64,000 nt of DNA from assembly GCF_041902845.1 (NCBI RefSeq), contig NZ_CP159486.1, positions 744,001 through 808,000 of the forward strand. The letters are read 5' to 3'. A program made the translations under genes and the position numbers. Source of the stretch: Limibacterium fermenti. Lineage in GTDB: Bacteria; Bacteroidota; Bacteroidia; Bacteroidales; Dysgonomonadaceae. Below the pieces are notes generated by a model that did no database searches, was not told where the DNA came from, and was given only the letters and a program-made list of their open reading frames with translations. Numbering within the stretch: position 1 is the stretch's first letter; each line of letters opens with the position of its first letter. Shown piece by piece: positions 17,873 to 27,014 of this stretch.

Positions 17873-18589
17873 ATGAAGACAAAAATAATTGTATTTTTCA
17901 CCGTGATGGCAGCGGTTATGTGCCTGTCTACGGCTTGTGCTCAAAGTCGTATTACTTCTAAAAACTTCCCCGTACGGGCATTCTTAGCCATTGAGTCAAA
18001 TTCAGTAGGTAACCTCCATATCCGGCAGGGAAGTGACACACAGGTCAGGGCCGAAGGGGATGATGAGATGATAAAAAAGCTTGATATCCGTGTGGAACAA
18101 GGCACGCTTGTGATCGATATGGAGAAAACGATCGTGAAAAAATGGAAGAGAAATACCAAATTGGATATTTATATTACCACACCGTCTTTGTCTAAATTAG
18201 AGCAAGACGGAGTGGGTAATGTCGTGTTTACCGGTACGGTAAATGTTCCGAAGCTCGAAATATCATCCGATGGCGTGGGAAATATCTCTTCTGACGAACT
18301 CATTTGCGACGATCTTATCATCGAATCGGATGGGGTAGGAAACATTCAATTAGCGGGAAAAACACAGATTCTTTCTGTTTATTCCGATGGCGTGGGGAAT
18401 GTGAATACCGAAAACCTTATAGCCGCGAAGGCGAAAATCATTTCCAATGGAGTCGGAAATGTAAGGTGCTACGCCACTGAAGAAGTGGATATCTCGGCAG
18501 GAGGCGTGGGGAATGTCACCTATTTCGGTAATCCGGCTTCCAAATACATTCGTAAAGGCGGCATCGGAAAAGTGAAGGCCGGAGATTGA
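17873..18589 (+). CDS. DUF2807 (head GIN domain) lipoprotein with GVGN repeats
   Basis: A 238-residue protein started at ATG 17873 (MKTKIIVFFTVMAAVM); an earlier in-frame start at 17801 would add 24 residues ahead of a clear signal sequence. The leader ends STACAQS, either a lipobox Cys or a type I site. The body carries regularly spaced turns SVGN, DGVGN (four times), NGVGN, GGVGN and GGIGK, about 18-22 residues apart, as in a right-handed beta-solenoid. DUF2807 proteins are common envelope proteins of unknown function in Bacteroidetes. It follows the efflux operon by 99 bases and could be co-transcribed, but functional linkage is only inferred. Confidence 0.88.
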   Translation: MKTKIIVFFTVMAAVMCLSTACAQSRITSKNFPVRAFLAIESNSVGNLHIRQGSDTQVRAEGDDEMIKKLDIRVEQGTLVIDMEKTIVKKWKRNTKLDIYITTPSLSKLEQDGVGNVVFTGTVNVPKLEISSDGVGNISSDELICDDLIIESDGVGNIQLAGKTQILSVYSDGVGNVNTENLIAAKAKIISNGVGNVRCYATEEVDISAGGVGNVTYFGNPASKYIRKGGIGKVKAGD

Positions 18590-18709
18590 GATGACGGGGC
18601 GAAGGAGCCGTCAAAAAGACTGGTATGAATTATGAGGTATGAATTATGAAATCTTTGAATCCCATACATAAAATGGCGTTAATCGAAGAATTACTTCTTA
18701 AAGTTTTCC

Positions 18710-18717
18710 TATCTTTG
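18710..18717 (+). promoter_or_regulatory. Candidate -7 element for the kinase-like gene
   Basis: TATCTTTG matches TAnnTTTG, 78 bases before the ATG at 18795. No clean TTG lies 19-21 bases upstream, so this is a weak promoter call. Confidence 0.4.
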
Positions 18718-18794
18718 TCTTCTATTGTGGCTGCATACGGGTTCTGTCCGGAAATAGAAAGAACCTGTTGGCGGTAATGGAATGAGTAAAACAA

Positions 18795-19409
18795 ATGAAT
18801 AAGATCATTACGATAAGTCGGGAGTTTGGAAGCGGAGGTCGTGAACTCGGAAAACGACTGGCGAAAATATTGAATATCGCGTATTATGATCATGAGATTA
18901 TTACGATGATTGCTTCCAAAAGCGGATTGGAGCAAAATTATGTAGACAGTGTCGTCGATAATATTCCGTTTTCTCATTCCATTATTTCAGGGCGGACGCT
19001 CAGCAATATTGTTTCTCCGTTGCTCGATCTGAACGTTCAAATATATGCCCGGCAAAGAGAGATTGTCAGGGAAATAGCTTCCAAAAGCGATTGCCTGATT
19101 ATAGGACGGTGTTCCGATTATCTTCTCCGGGACTATAATCCGTTCAATATATTTGTTTATGCCGATGTCGAGGCTCGTTTGCAGCGGTGCCGCCAAAACG
19201 CTCCCGAAGGAGAAGACCTTTCTGATGCAGAGTTGAAAAACAAAATTTTGACCATTGATAAAAACAGAGCCAAATATTATAAGTTCTTTACAAGCCGGAA
19301 ATGGGGACAGAAAGAAAATTATCATCTGTGTCTCAATACTTCGGGTGTCATACACAAAGAGATGGCCATGCCTTTGTCGGAACTGCTGAAAGTCATGACG
19401 GGGTACTGA
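18795..19409 (+). CDS. Cytidylate kinase-like family protein
   Basis: A 204-residue protein of the cytidylate-kinase-like family (distinct from housekeeping Cmk). The nucleotide-binding loop is ISREFGSGGRELGKRLA (residues 7-23), followed by YYDHEIITMIA and a region with DCLIIGRCSDYLL and NIFVYADVEARLQRC, which correspond to the Walker B-like strand and lid of P-loop kinases; IDKNRAKYYKFFTSRKWG is also family-typical. Many Bacteroidetes carry it as a stand-alone gene, often near MATE transporters. The phosphate acceptor is not established, so I leave the symbol blank. Confidence 0.88.
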   Translation: MNKIITISREFGSGGRELGKRLAKILNIAYYDHEIITMIASKSGLEQNYVDSVVDNIPFSHSIISGRTLSNIVSPLLDLNVQIYARQREIVREIASKSDCLIIGRCSDYLLRDYNPFNIFVYADVEARLQRCRQNAPEGEDLSDAELKNKILTIDKNRAKYYKFFTSRKWGQKENYHLCLNTSGVIHKEMAMPLSELLKVMTGY

Positions 19410-19477
19410 TAAACGGGGGAGTAGGGAGCGACCCTGCGTGTGCGATCTTTTGATGCGGGCTTGTAAAGGAAGAATGT

Positions 19478-20809
19478 ATGGATAATAGAACTTTATTTGA
19501 AAAGACTACGATATCCCGGCTGTTTATTATTGTAACCATTCCGGGTATCATTAGTATGCTCGTGTCGTCACTCTATTCGATAATCGACGGGGTTTTCATC
19601 GGGCAGCTTCTGGGAGCCGACGCGTTTGCCGCCTTACAATTGGCCATACCTTTCGTCATTATCAATTTTGCATTAGCCGATCTTATCGGAGTCGGTTCCT
19701 CGGTTCCGATTGCGATTAAACTCGGTGAAGGCGACGAAAAAACGGCAAGTAATATCTTTTCAAGCGCCCTATTGCTTATTTTCCTGACCGGCATCGGGAT
19801 GGGGGCCATTTTATTTATCTTCGGAGGTTCTTTCGTGAAATTAATGGGCGCCGATGAGCATCTTGTGGATATGGCTGCTCAGTATTTGCGTGTCTATGCC
19901 GGATTCGCTCCTCTCACGACCATCATTTTTGCCGCAGATAACTATTTACGTATTTGCGGAAAAGTGAAATACAGCATGTTTGTCAATATCCTGATGTCGG
20001 TCATCGCCATTATACTGGAATTCTTATTTTTAGTTGTCTTTCGTTTCGATATTTGGAGCGCGGCCTTAGCTACTTGTTTGAGTATGTTTATTTGTGCTAT
20101 GCTTGCCTTGATGCCGTTTCTACGGGGACAATTGCAACTTCGTTTTGTCAAACCCCGCATCGATCGGAAGGTGCTGAGCAGTATCTTGACAAACGGAACT
20201 CCCACTTTCCTGAATAATATTGCCGGCCGTGTGGCATCTATTTTCTTTAATATTTTCCTGCTTCGTTTAGGTGGTTCTATTGCCGTGTCTGCTTATGGCG
20301 TACTGATGTATGTCGACAGTATTACACAGCCCGTCCTTTATGGTTTTTGCGATTCCTTGCAGCCGGCCATCGGTTATAATTACGGCGCGAAAAACCATAG
20401 CCGCATCGCCGCCATCCGCCGTTTATGTTTCCTTATTTGCGGCATGATGTCGCTGTTGATGGCCGGAGTGATGTTTTTGGCTAAAGCGCCCCTCATCGGC
20501 ATCTTCGTGAAAGCGGAAGATACGGGACTAATGGATTTATCCATACAAGCTTTATCGTTATTTGTCTTATCTTATCTGACAAGATGGATTTCTATTGTGT
20601 CGCAGAGTTATTTCTCGGCTATCGGAAAAGCGAAGTATGCGACGGTCATCTCTCTTTCCATTGCTTTCGTTTTTCCCATGATTATGCTCTTTTCTCTCGA
20701 ATCTTTAGGACTGGATGGGCTTTGGCTGAATTTACCTTTCGCTTCGTTGTTGACGGCTATTTTGTCCTTCATCCTTATGGCCGTACATCTCCGGAAAAAT
20801 AAAGTCTGA
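19478..20809 (+). CDS. MATE-family multidrug/metabolite efflux transporter
   Basis: A 443-residue integral membrane protein with twelve predicted hydrophobic segments in two homologous halves. The first segment reads SRLFIIVTIPGIISMLVSSLYSIIDGVFIGQLLGADAFAAL, the usual MATE opening with IDGVFIGQ; the second half has the matching PVLYGFCDSLQPAIGYNYGAK. Its composition resembles the MepA-like branch, which uses a sodium or proton gradient to export cationic compounds. It follows the kinase-like gene by 68 bases on the same strand. Substrate is unknown. Confidence 0.93.
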   Translation: MDNRTLFEKTTISRLFIIVTIPGIISMLVSSLYSIIDGVFIGQLLGADAFAALQLAIPFVIINFALADLIGVGSSVPIAIKLGEGDEKTASNIFSSALLLIFLTGIGMGAILFIFGGSFVKLMGADEHLVDMAAQYLRVYAGFAPLTTIIFAADNYLRICGKVKYSMFVNILMSVIAIILEFLFLVVFRFDIWSAALATCLSMFICAMLALMPFLRGQLQLRFVKPRIDRKVLSSILTNGTPTFLNNIAGRVASIFFNIFLLRLGGSIAVSAYGVLMYVDSITQPVLYGFCDSLQPAIGYNYGAKNHSRIAAIRRLCFLICGMMSLLMAGVMFLAKAPLIGIFVKAEDTGLMDLSIQALSLFVLSYLTRWISIVSQSYFSAIGKAKYATVISLSIAFVFPMIMLFSLESLGLDGLWLNLPFASLLTAILSFILMAVHLRKNKV

Positions 20810-20906
20810 AAATTCGTATTCGCATGTTATTCGCCCTATGACATATTAAAATCCCGAATATTCGAAAAAAAATCGAATAATGTAGGGCCGTCTTATCAAT
20901 AATTTA

Positions 20907-20914
20907 TATTTTTG
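20907..20914 (+). promoter_or_regulatory. Candidate -7 element for the lactate operon
   Basis: TATTTTTG matches TAnnTTTG, 28 bases before the lctP start at 20943. No TTG lies at the expected -33 position; the upstream region is an A-rich tract (20868-20872). The spacing to the ATG suits a short leader. Confidence 0.45.
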
Positions 20915-20942
20915 CAAGACACATAATTATAACCCTTGTCGT

Positions 20943-22541
20943 ATGAAAGCATTTATTCTCTTACAAGCTCAACCTTTTCTTTTTGAATGGTGGCAAATAC
21001 TATTAGCGGCTACACCTGTGTTGCTATTAATCATTTTGATGGGATTCCTGAAAATGTCGGGAGATAAAAGTGCGTTGATCACGCTGGTGGTTGCGGTGTT
21101 AATCGCGTTAATCGCCTATGGTTTTTCTTTTGCCGATGCCGGATTATCGGTAGTCTATGGCTTCTTGAAAGCCTTTTTCCCCATACTTATCATTATCATT
21201 ATGGCTATTTTCAGCTACAATGTGTTGGTACATACGGGGAATATGGAAATTATCAAACAACAATTCTCGTCGTTATCGTCCGACAAAAGCGTGCAGGTAT
21301 TGTTGCTCACCTGGGGCTTCGGCGGTTTGCTCGAAGGGATGGCCGGCTTCGGAACGGCGGTCGCTATTCCGGCGGCGATATTGATAGGGTTGGGTTTTAA
21401 GCCCGTCTTTTCGGCGGTGGTCAGCCTCATCGCCAATAGTGTCGCTACTGGTTTTGGAGCTGTGGGAACACCGGTAAAGGTCTTGGCCGAACAGGCAGGC
21501 ATTACCGATATACAGACGCTTAGTTCGCATGTCGTCTTTCAACTCTCGCCGCTTATGTTCATCATTCCGTTTATTTTGGTGTTCTTAACCGATTCCTCCG
21601 CAAAGAAACTGCCCGGACACATTCTTCTGAGCTTCTTGGTCGGCGGTATCTCGCTTGTCACCCAATACTTGGCCGCCCGCTACATGGGCGCCGAAACACC
21701 TGCAATACTCGGTAGCATCGCTTCTATTCTTGTTATTGTCCTTTATGCGAAGATTACCGAAAGAAACCACCCGAAAGATCAAACCGAAGCAACCGTAAAA
21801 TACTCTTTCGGCGATACCCTGAAAGCGTGGAGCGTATATGGGATCATTCTTGTCCTTATTATTGCGACCAGCCCGCTGTTGCCTATCCGCAATATGCTCT
21901 CGCCGCTGCTGACGACTGCTTTCAAATTCAATATTTTCGATGTTACGGGAGGCGCCGATGTGGCTCGTTCCGTAAGCATCTCGTGGTTAATCGATGCCGG
22001 CGTGCTGCTCTTTGTCGGGTCACTCGTGGGTGGATTGATACAAGGGGCGAAGATCGGCGGACTCTTCAGAGTGCTGGGCAGAGTGATTGTTCAGCAGCGA
22101 AAGACCATCGTCACGGTCTGCTCGTTGATTGCCATGTCGTCGGTAATGGATTTCGCCGGCATGATTAATATATTGGGAGTTACCTTGGCGTATGCGACAG
22201 GGTCGTTTTATCCTTTGTTTGCTCCCACCATCGGATGTATCGGGACGTTCCTGACCGGCAGCGATACGTCGTCGAATATTTTGTTCGGTAAATTGCAAGC
22301 ATCGGTGGCGCACGCTACCGGAGCCGATCCCAGTTGGTTGGCGGCTGCCAATACGGCCGGAGCGACCGGCGGAAAAATCATTTCCCCGCAAAGTATCGCT
22401 GTCGCTACTTCTGCCTGCGGTCAACAAGGTCAGGAAGGGGCTATCATGAAGAAAGCTTTGCCGTATGCGTTGTTGTATATTGTGGTGGCGGGCCTCATGG
22501 TGTATTTTGGGCCGCGCTTATTGGGCGGATTAATAGCCTGA
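20943..22541 (+). CDS. lctP: L-lactate permease
   Basis: A 532-residue polytopic membrane protein of the LctP/LldP family at normal length. Diagnostic segments are WGFGGLLEGMAGFGTAVAIPAAILIG, SLIANSVATGFGAVGTPV and the C-terminal GTFLTGSDTSSNILFGKLQ with ANTAGATGGKIISPQSIAVA. It imports lactate (and possibly glycolate) with protons. It leads a four-gene operon with lutABC, 85 bases upstream of lutA, so the locus probably couples lactate uptake to its oxidation to pyruvate. Confidence 0.96.
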   Translation: MKAFILLQAQPFLFEWWQILLAATPVLLLIILMGFLKMSGDKSALITLVVAVLIALIAYGFSFADAGLSVVYGFLKAFFPILIIIIMAIFSYNVLVHTGNMEIIKQQFSSLSSDKSVQVLLLTWGFGGLLEGMAGFGTAVAIPAAILIGLGFKPVFSAVVSLIANSVATGFGAVGTPVKVLAEQAGITDIQTLSSHVVFQLSPLMFIIPFILVFLTDSSAKKLPGHILLSFLVGGISLVTQYLAARYMGAETPAILGSIASILVIVLYAKITERNHPKDQTEATVKYSFGDTLKAWSVYGIILVLIIATSPLLPIRNMLSPLLTTAFKFNIFDVTGGADVARSVSISWLIDAGVLLFVGSLVGGLIQGAKIGGLFRVLGRVIVQQRKTIVTVCSLIAMSSVMDFAGMINILGVTLAYATGSFYPLFAPTIGCIGTFLTGSDTSSNILFGKLQASVAHATGADPSWLAAANTAGATGGKIISPQSIAVATSACGQQGQEGAIMKKALPYALLYIVVAGLMVYFGPRLLGGLIA

Positions 22542-22626
22542 ACTCAAAGAACCGCAAAGTTTTTTTGAGGCAGTCTCTTTTGTCACAACAAGAAATGGAG
22601 AAACGAAATCGAATAATAAAATTGAT

Positions 22627-23367
22627 ATGAAAATCGGACTATTTGTACCTTGTTATGTAAATGCCATCTATCCGCAGATAGGAGTTGCCAGCTATAAATT
22701 GCTGGATTATCTGGGATTGGATGTGGATTACCCAGTGGATCAGACCTGCTGCGGGCAGCCTATGGCGAACGGCGGGTTTGAAGATGAAGCGATTGCTCTG
22801 GCCAAACATTTCGACGATTTGTTTGCCGGATTTGATTATGTGGTGGCACCCTCTGCCAGTTGTGCCGTGTTTGCCCGGGACAATCACCCGAGGTTGTTGG
22901 AAAAGGAAGGACTGGTGTGTCACACCACCGGTCGCATGTATGATTTGTGTGAGTTCTTGCACGATGTGGTGAAACCGGACTCGTTTCCCGGTAAATTTCC
23001 GCATAAGGTTAGTATTCACAATAGTTGCCACGGCGTGCGCGAGTTGCATTTGTCGTCGGCCAGTGAATTGAACATTCCCCGGTATTCGAAAATCAAAGAC
23101 CTGCTTTCGTTGATGGAGGGCATCGAGATTTTTGAACCCGATAAGGTGGACGAATGCTGCGGCTTCGGCGGTATGTTTTCGATTGAAGAGCCCGCCGTAT
23201 CGGTCACGATGGGGAAAGATAAACTGAAGAATCATATCGCTACTGGGGCCGAATACATTACGGGCGCCGACAGTTCGTGTATGATGCACATGAGGGGCAT
23301 TGCCGACCGGGAAAAATTGCCTATTCGTTTTATTCATGCAGTGGAAATTTTAGCAACAGGATTATGA
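22627..23367 (+). CDS. lutA: Lactate utilization protein A (CCG-domain Fe-S protein)
   Basis: A 246-residue protein with two cysteine-rich CCG domains: DQTCCGQPMANGGF in the first half and VDECCGFGGMFSIEEP in the second, plus the SIHNSCHGVREL segment. These bind an iron-sulfur cluster as in heterodisulfide-reductase-type subunits. With LutB and LutC it forms the flavin-free L-lactate dehydrogenase complex. Its stop overlaps the lutB start as ATGA. Confidence 0.95.
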   Translation: MKIGLFVPCYVNAIYPQIGVASYKLLDYLGLDVDYPVDQTCCGQPMANGGFEDEAIALAKHFDDLFAGFDYVVAPSASCAVFARDNHPRLLEKEGLVCHTTGRMYDLCEFLHDVVKPDSFPGKFPHKVSIHNSCHGVRELHLSSASELNIPRYSKIKDLLSLMEGIEIFEPDKVDECCGFGGMFSIEEPAVSVTMGKDKLKNHIATGAEYITGADSSCMMHMRGIADREKLPIRFIHAVEILATGL

Positions 23368-24755
23368 GTACGTTACACACAAAAGCAGCCACGCGCTTCC
23401 TGGAGAACGAACAACAGGCCGAGTGGCATAATCAAACCCTTTGGGTGGTACGCCAAAAACGCGACCGGCTGGCCATGCAGGTCCCCGAGTGGGAACAATT
23501 GCGTGAAGCCGCCAAAAACATCAAGATGCACACGATTACGCATCTCGATAAGTATGCACAACAGTTTGCCGACATTGCCGCAGCAAATGGTGTGGTGGTG
23601 CATTGGGCCAAAGATGCCGAAGAGCACAACCGGATCGTTTACGAAATCCTGGCGAGTCATCAGGCGAAGAAACTGGTGAAAAGCAAGTCGATGCTTACCG
23701 AAGAATGTGAGATGAATCCCTATTTGATAGAACGGGGCATTGATGTGGTGGAGAGCGATTTGGGCGAGCGTATCTTGCAATTGAACGGAACGGCGCCCAG
23801 CCATATTGTCCTGCCGGCCATTCACATGATGCGCGAAGAAGTGGGAGAATTGTTTGCGGAGAAACTCGGTACTGAAAAGGGGAACAGCGATCCTACTTAT
23901 CTCACGCGGGCAGCCCGTACGCATTTGCGGAATGAGTTCCTGACGGCCGATGCGGCGATGACGGGATGTAACTTTGCCGTGGCTGAAACGGGCGATGTCG
24001 TCGTTTGTACCAACGAAGGCAATGCCGATATGGGAACATCGTTATCGAAACTGCACATCGTATCGATGGGAATTGAAAAAATCATTCCCAACAGCAAGTC
24101 GTTGGCCGTGTTTACACGCCTCTTGGCCCGATCGGCTACCGGCCAACCGACGACTTCTTATACCTCGCACTACCGCAAGCCTATCGATGGCGGCGAAATA
24201 CATGTGGTGATGGTCGATAACGGGCGCAGCGACATTCTGGCGAATAAAGAGCATATCCAAACGCTGAAGTGTATCCGTTGCGGGGCCTGTATGAACACTT
24301 GCCCGGTGTACCGCCACAGCGGAGGATATTCTTATACGTATTTCATCCCCGGTCCCATCGGTATTAATCTGGCGATGCTAAAAAATCCGAAGAAGTATTC
24401 CGATAATGTATCGGCTTGTTCGCTTTGTTTCTCTTGCAATAATGTCTGTCCGGTGAAAATCGATTTAGCCGATCAGATTTACCGCTGGAGGCAAGGGCTC
24501 GATTCTATCGGCAAGGCCGATAAAATGAAGAAGATGATTTCGGGCGGACTCGAATATCTCTTCAAACGTCCCGGGTTATACGGTTCGTTACTGAAAATGG
24601 CGCCGATCGTCAACCACATGCCTCGTTTTCTTATTTACAACGGACTTAACGATTGGGGGAAGGGCCGTGAGCTCCCGCAATTTGCCGGAGAGTCGTTCAC
24701 CTCCATGTGGAAAAAAGGAAAAGTGAAAGGAGCCAACAAGAAGTTGAATCATTAA
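23364..24755 (+). CDS. lutB: Lactate utilization protein B (4Fe-4S protein)
   Basis: A 463-residue protein from ATG 23364 (MSTLHTKAATRFLENEQQ), chosen because it overlaps the lutA stop by 4 bases; an earlier frame start at 23277 would run through lutA. The N-terminal DUF162-type domain includes MLTEECEMNPYLIERGIDVVESDLGERILQL. Two ferredoxin-like clusters follow: CIRCGACMNTCPVYR and CSLCFSCNNVCPVKI. It is the electron-transfer core of the LutABC lactate oxidation complex. Confidence 0.95.
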   Translation: MSTLHTKAATRFLENEQQAEWHNQTLWVVRQKRDRLAMQVPEWEQLREAAKNIKMHTITHLDKYAQQFADIAAANGVVVHWAKDAEEHNRIVYEILASHQAKKLVKSKSMLTEECEMNPYLIERGIDVVESDLGERILQLNGTAPSHIVLPAIHMMREEVGELFAEKLGTEKGNSDPTYLTRAARTHLRNEFLTADAAMTGCNFAVAETGDVVVCTNEGNADMGTSLSKLHIVSMGIEKIIPNSKSLAVFTRLLARSATGQPTTSYTSHYRKPIDGGEIHVVMVDNGRSDILANKEHIQTLKCIRCGACMNTCPVYRHSGGYSYTYFIPGPIGINLAMLKNPKKYSDNVSACSLCFSCNNVCPVKIDLADQIYRWRQGLDSIGKADKMKKMISGGLEYLFKRPGLYGSLLKMAPIVNHMPRFLIYNGLNDWGKGRELPQFAGESFTSMWKKGKVKGANKKLNH

Positions 24756-24766
24756 TTCGTACCATT

Positions 24767-25348
24767 ATGTCAAGTAAACTATCCATATTAGAAAATATAC
24801 GTAAAAATATTGACGAGCAATATGAAATGCCCGATCTGGACGCGTTTGTGCCGACAGCTTATGCCGATAAACTATCGCAGTTTATCGATATCAGTAAAGG
24901 GGTAGGAGGCCATGCACGGGTACTGGAAGACGGCGAAGACTTGAATGCCGTCATTTCCGGGCTTTATCCCGAAGCGAAGACCATTGCTTCCAATTTGCCC
25001 GAAGTGACGGTCGCTACGTTCAACCCCGATGAGCGGGAAGATGCGCATACCCTTATAGGAATCAATCTGGGTGTGGTCAAAGGCGAATTCGGCGTGGCCG
25101 AAAACGGATGCGTATGGATCCCTCAGAATGTGAAATACAAAGCGCTCTATTTTATCTCGGAGTATTTGGTGATCATCCTCGATAAGCACCGTATCGTTAA
25201 CACGATGCATGAGGCTTATAACCAACTGGACATGCACGGGAAAGGATTCGGCGTGTTTATTTCCGGCCCGTCTAAAACAGCCGATATCGAGCAGGCATTG
25301 GTCGTTGGAGCCCATGGCCCCAAAGGCGTGACCGTGTTGCTGGTGTAA
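24767..25348 (+). CDS. lutC: Lactate utilization protein C
   Basis: A 193-residue DUF162/LUD-domain protein from ATG 24767 (MSSKLSILENIRKNI), 11 bases after lutB; an upstream in-frame start at 24707 would overlap lutB by 49 bases. Family motifs are GVVKGEFGVAENGCVWIP and the C-terminal GPSKTADIEQALVVGAHGPKGVTVLLV. It completes the lactate dehydrogenase complex. The gene ends 64 bases before the convergent ccsA-like gene. Confidence 0.95.
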   Translation: MSSKLSILENIRKNIDEQYEMPDLDAFVPTAYADKLSQFIDISKGVGGHARVLEDGEDLNAVISGLYPEAKTIASNLPEVTVATFNPDEREDAHTLIGINLGVVKGEFGVAENGCVWIPQNVKYKALYFISEYLVIILDKHRIVNTMHEAYNQLDMHGKGFGVFISGPSKTADIEQALVVGAHGPKGVTVLLV

Positions 25349-25412
25349 GGAAAGATAGGGAAGACGGAGGGTACCCTTTGTCCCTTGGTCTCCTTGTCCC
25401 CTTAGTCTCAGT

Positions 25413-26555
25413 TTACACGTAGCTGTGAATGCCTCCCAATACATAGGTAACGCCGAAGAACGTCATTAATACGGCAACGAACGCGATGGAGCAATATAAG
25501 TGGAACTTACGGGGATCTGAAAATAAGGGGATGTTTTTCGCATGCATCGGCAGCGAATAGATCAACAAGGTGATCAGCGCCCATGTTTCCTTGGCATCCC
25601 ATCCCCAATAACGTCCCCAGGAGATGTTCGCCCATACCGCGCCGATAAATATGCCTGCCGTAAGCAAAAATACGGCCGGATAAAGCAGGGTGGAATTCGT
25701 TTGGTAAAAGCGTTCTCTTCGCTTTTTAGCGCAGAGCCCGATAATAGATGTGACGGCTATATATAATAATAACATATAAGCCACCATGATCACCGATACA
25801 TGGGCGGCCAGCATCGGCGTGCGCAGGATCGGTGTCATCGGGTTGATACGCGAAATGTACAGCCAAACCATGGCGGTGGGTACTGCCGTGAAAAGCATTC
25901 CTTTCCACCCGATGCGCAGGAACAATATCCATAACATGGCTATGCCCAGCAGCAAATAGCCGGCATACGTGATGCCTACGCCCCATGGATCGTGGCTTAC
26001 CAGAAACGTAGCGCCCATCTCGTCGCTGTCGTAATTCATCTGGTAAATACGGTAGCCCGATTTTTTAAAGATCTTGTTCATCGAAATCTGGTGAACCTCC
26101 CCGTCCACTTTTATAAAACTCCGGTAGTCGGCAGGCTGATCCGTGCCGGGATGATACTCGATATCGAAATAGAGCATTTTTATATCGAAAGGAACCGGCA
26201 CGCGGCGGCTGCCGTCTTCCGAAACAAAATAATTGAGAATCTGGTTTTGACGGATATGCATCGCTCCCCTTTCGGCGCAAAGGTAGGTGACCAACCCGCC
26301 GAGTAAGATAACGAGGAAGGAACAATGCAGCAGAAATGCAGGCAAATTCCGATAAAGTTTTGCCCGGACGATAAATGCCAGCATCATCACCCCCGCAATG
26401 CCCCAAAGGACAACAAACCACCATGAGCCGTAAATCCATTCGACGGCATGTTCCGTGCCGAAGAGTTTCTCGACGACAGTAGCCGTTGCAAGGACGACTA
26501 TCAACAGCAGTAAAATCCCGAAGGATAAGTCTCTCGCTAATTTGTTTGTCTTCAT
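25413..26555 (-). CDS. Cytochrome c biogenesis protein, compact ResB/CcsA-type fusion
   Basis: A 380-residue membrane protein. The first part (helices at about 12-28, 45-62 and 75-90, then a periplasmic stretch with MHIRQNQILNYFVSEDGSRRVPVPFDI) resembles a shortened ResB/CcsB. The second part is CcsA-like: PMLAAHVSVIMVAYMLLL carries a conserved His, and WGRYWGWDAKETWALIT is the tryptophan-rich WWD haem-handling motif, followed by a helix with LPMHAKNI. System II cytochrome c maturation proteins of this type move haem across the membrane and attach it to CXXCH apocytochromes. One is encoded nearby at 28496. The upstream HTH gene overlaps it by 4 bases. It is shorter than typical CcsBA fusions. 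Confidence 0.9.
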   Translation of the reverse strand: MKTNKLARDLSFGILLLLIVVLATATVVEKLFGTEHAVEWIYGSWWFVVLWGIAGVMMLAFIVRAKLYRNLPAFLLHCSFLVILLGGLVTYLCAERGAMHIRQNQILNYFVSEDGSRRVPVPFDIKMLYFDIEYHPGTDQPADYRSFIKVDGEVHQISMNKIFKKSGYRIYQMNYDSDEMGATFLVSHDPWGVGITYAGYLLLGIAMLWILFLRIGWKGMLFTAVPTAMVWLYISRINPMTPILRTPMLAAHVSVIMVAYMLLLYIAVTSIIGLCAKKRRERFYQTNSTLLYPAVFLLTAGIFIGAVWANISWGRYWGWDAKETWALITLLIYSLPMHAKNIPLFSDPRKFHLYCSIAFVAVLMTFFGVTYVLGGIHSYV

Positions 26556-26920
26556 AACCGTTTTTCTACGATGCGTTGGTAAACCTCCAGTTGGGTTTTT
26601 AGTTTTTCGATTTCCGCCTGTGCTTTTTCCAATTCTTTTTGCAGGTTATTCCGTTCGGCAACCCGTTCTTTTTCGCGCTTCGTCTCGTAGGAAACGGGAA
26701 ACCGGTCGCCTATTTCCGCAATGAGGTTGCGGTTTATGGCCAACCCCAATTTCCACCAAATGCGCATCTGTAGCGAATCGCTCTCTCCATATTGTCTGAA
26801 AGAGCTGGGGTCTACTCCCATCCGCCTTCCCAATTCAGCGAATGATATCTTTTCTTCTTCGACCGCTTTCATAATCCATTGGCCGTTGTGCGGCAATTGC
26901 GTATTGTTTTCTTTTGTCAT
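26552..26920 (-). CDS. Small HTH-like, coiled-coil protein of unknown function
   Basis: A 122-residue soluble protein. Residues 12-50 (WIMKAVEEEKISFAELGRRMGVDPSSFRQY) read as a helix-turn-helix with the recognition helix near DPSSFRQY. Residues 75-120 form a strong coiled coil with heptads of Leu/Ile (LQKELEKAQAEIEKLKTQLEVYQ), suggesting a dimer. Its stop overlaps the start of the ccsA-like gene, so the two are translationally coupled. Upstream lies a 230-base array of phased 21-bp repeats. A role in regulating cytochrome maturation is an inference from position alone. Confidence 0.75.
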   Translation of the reverse strand: MTKENNTQLPHNGQWIMKAVEEEKISFAELGRRMGVDPSSFRQYGESDSLQMRIWWKLGLAINRNLIAEIGDRFPVSYETKREKERVAERNNLQKELEKAQAEIEKLKTQLEVYQRIVEKRL

Positions 26921-27014
26921 ATCGATAATTGTTTTCTTTGATAGGATAAGTAAATCTTATTTAAGGATATAACAAGCTAATATCTTGATAAGTTTTCCGA
27001 ACGATCCGTTTTCT
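26921..27014. other. Short leader region upstream of the HTH gene
   Basis: AT-rich, with TATC words (26981) that are out of phase with the array starting at 27015. No exact TAnnTTTG box was found on the minus strand. Confidence 0.4.
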
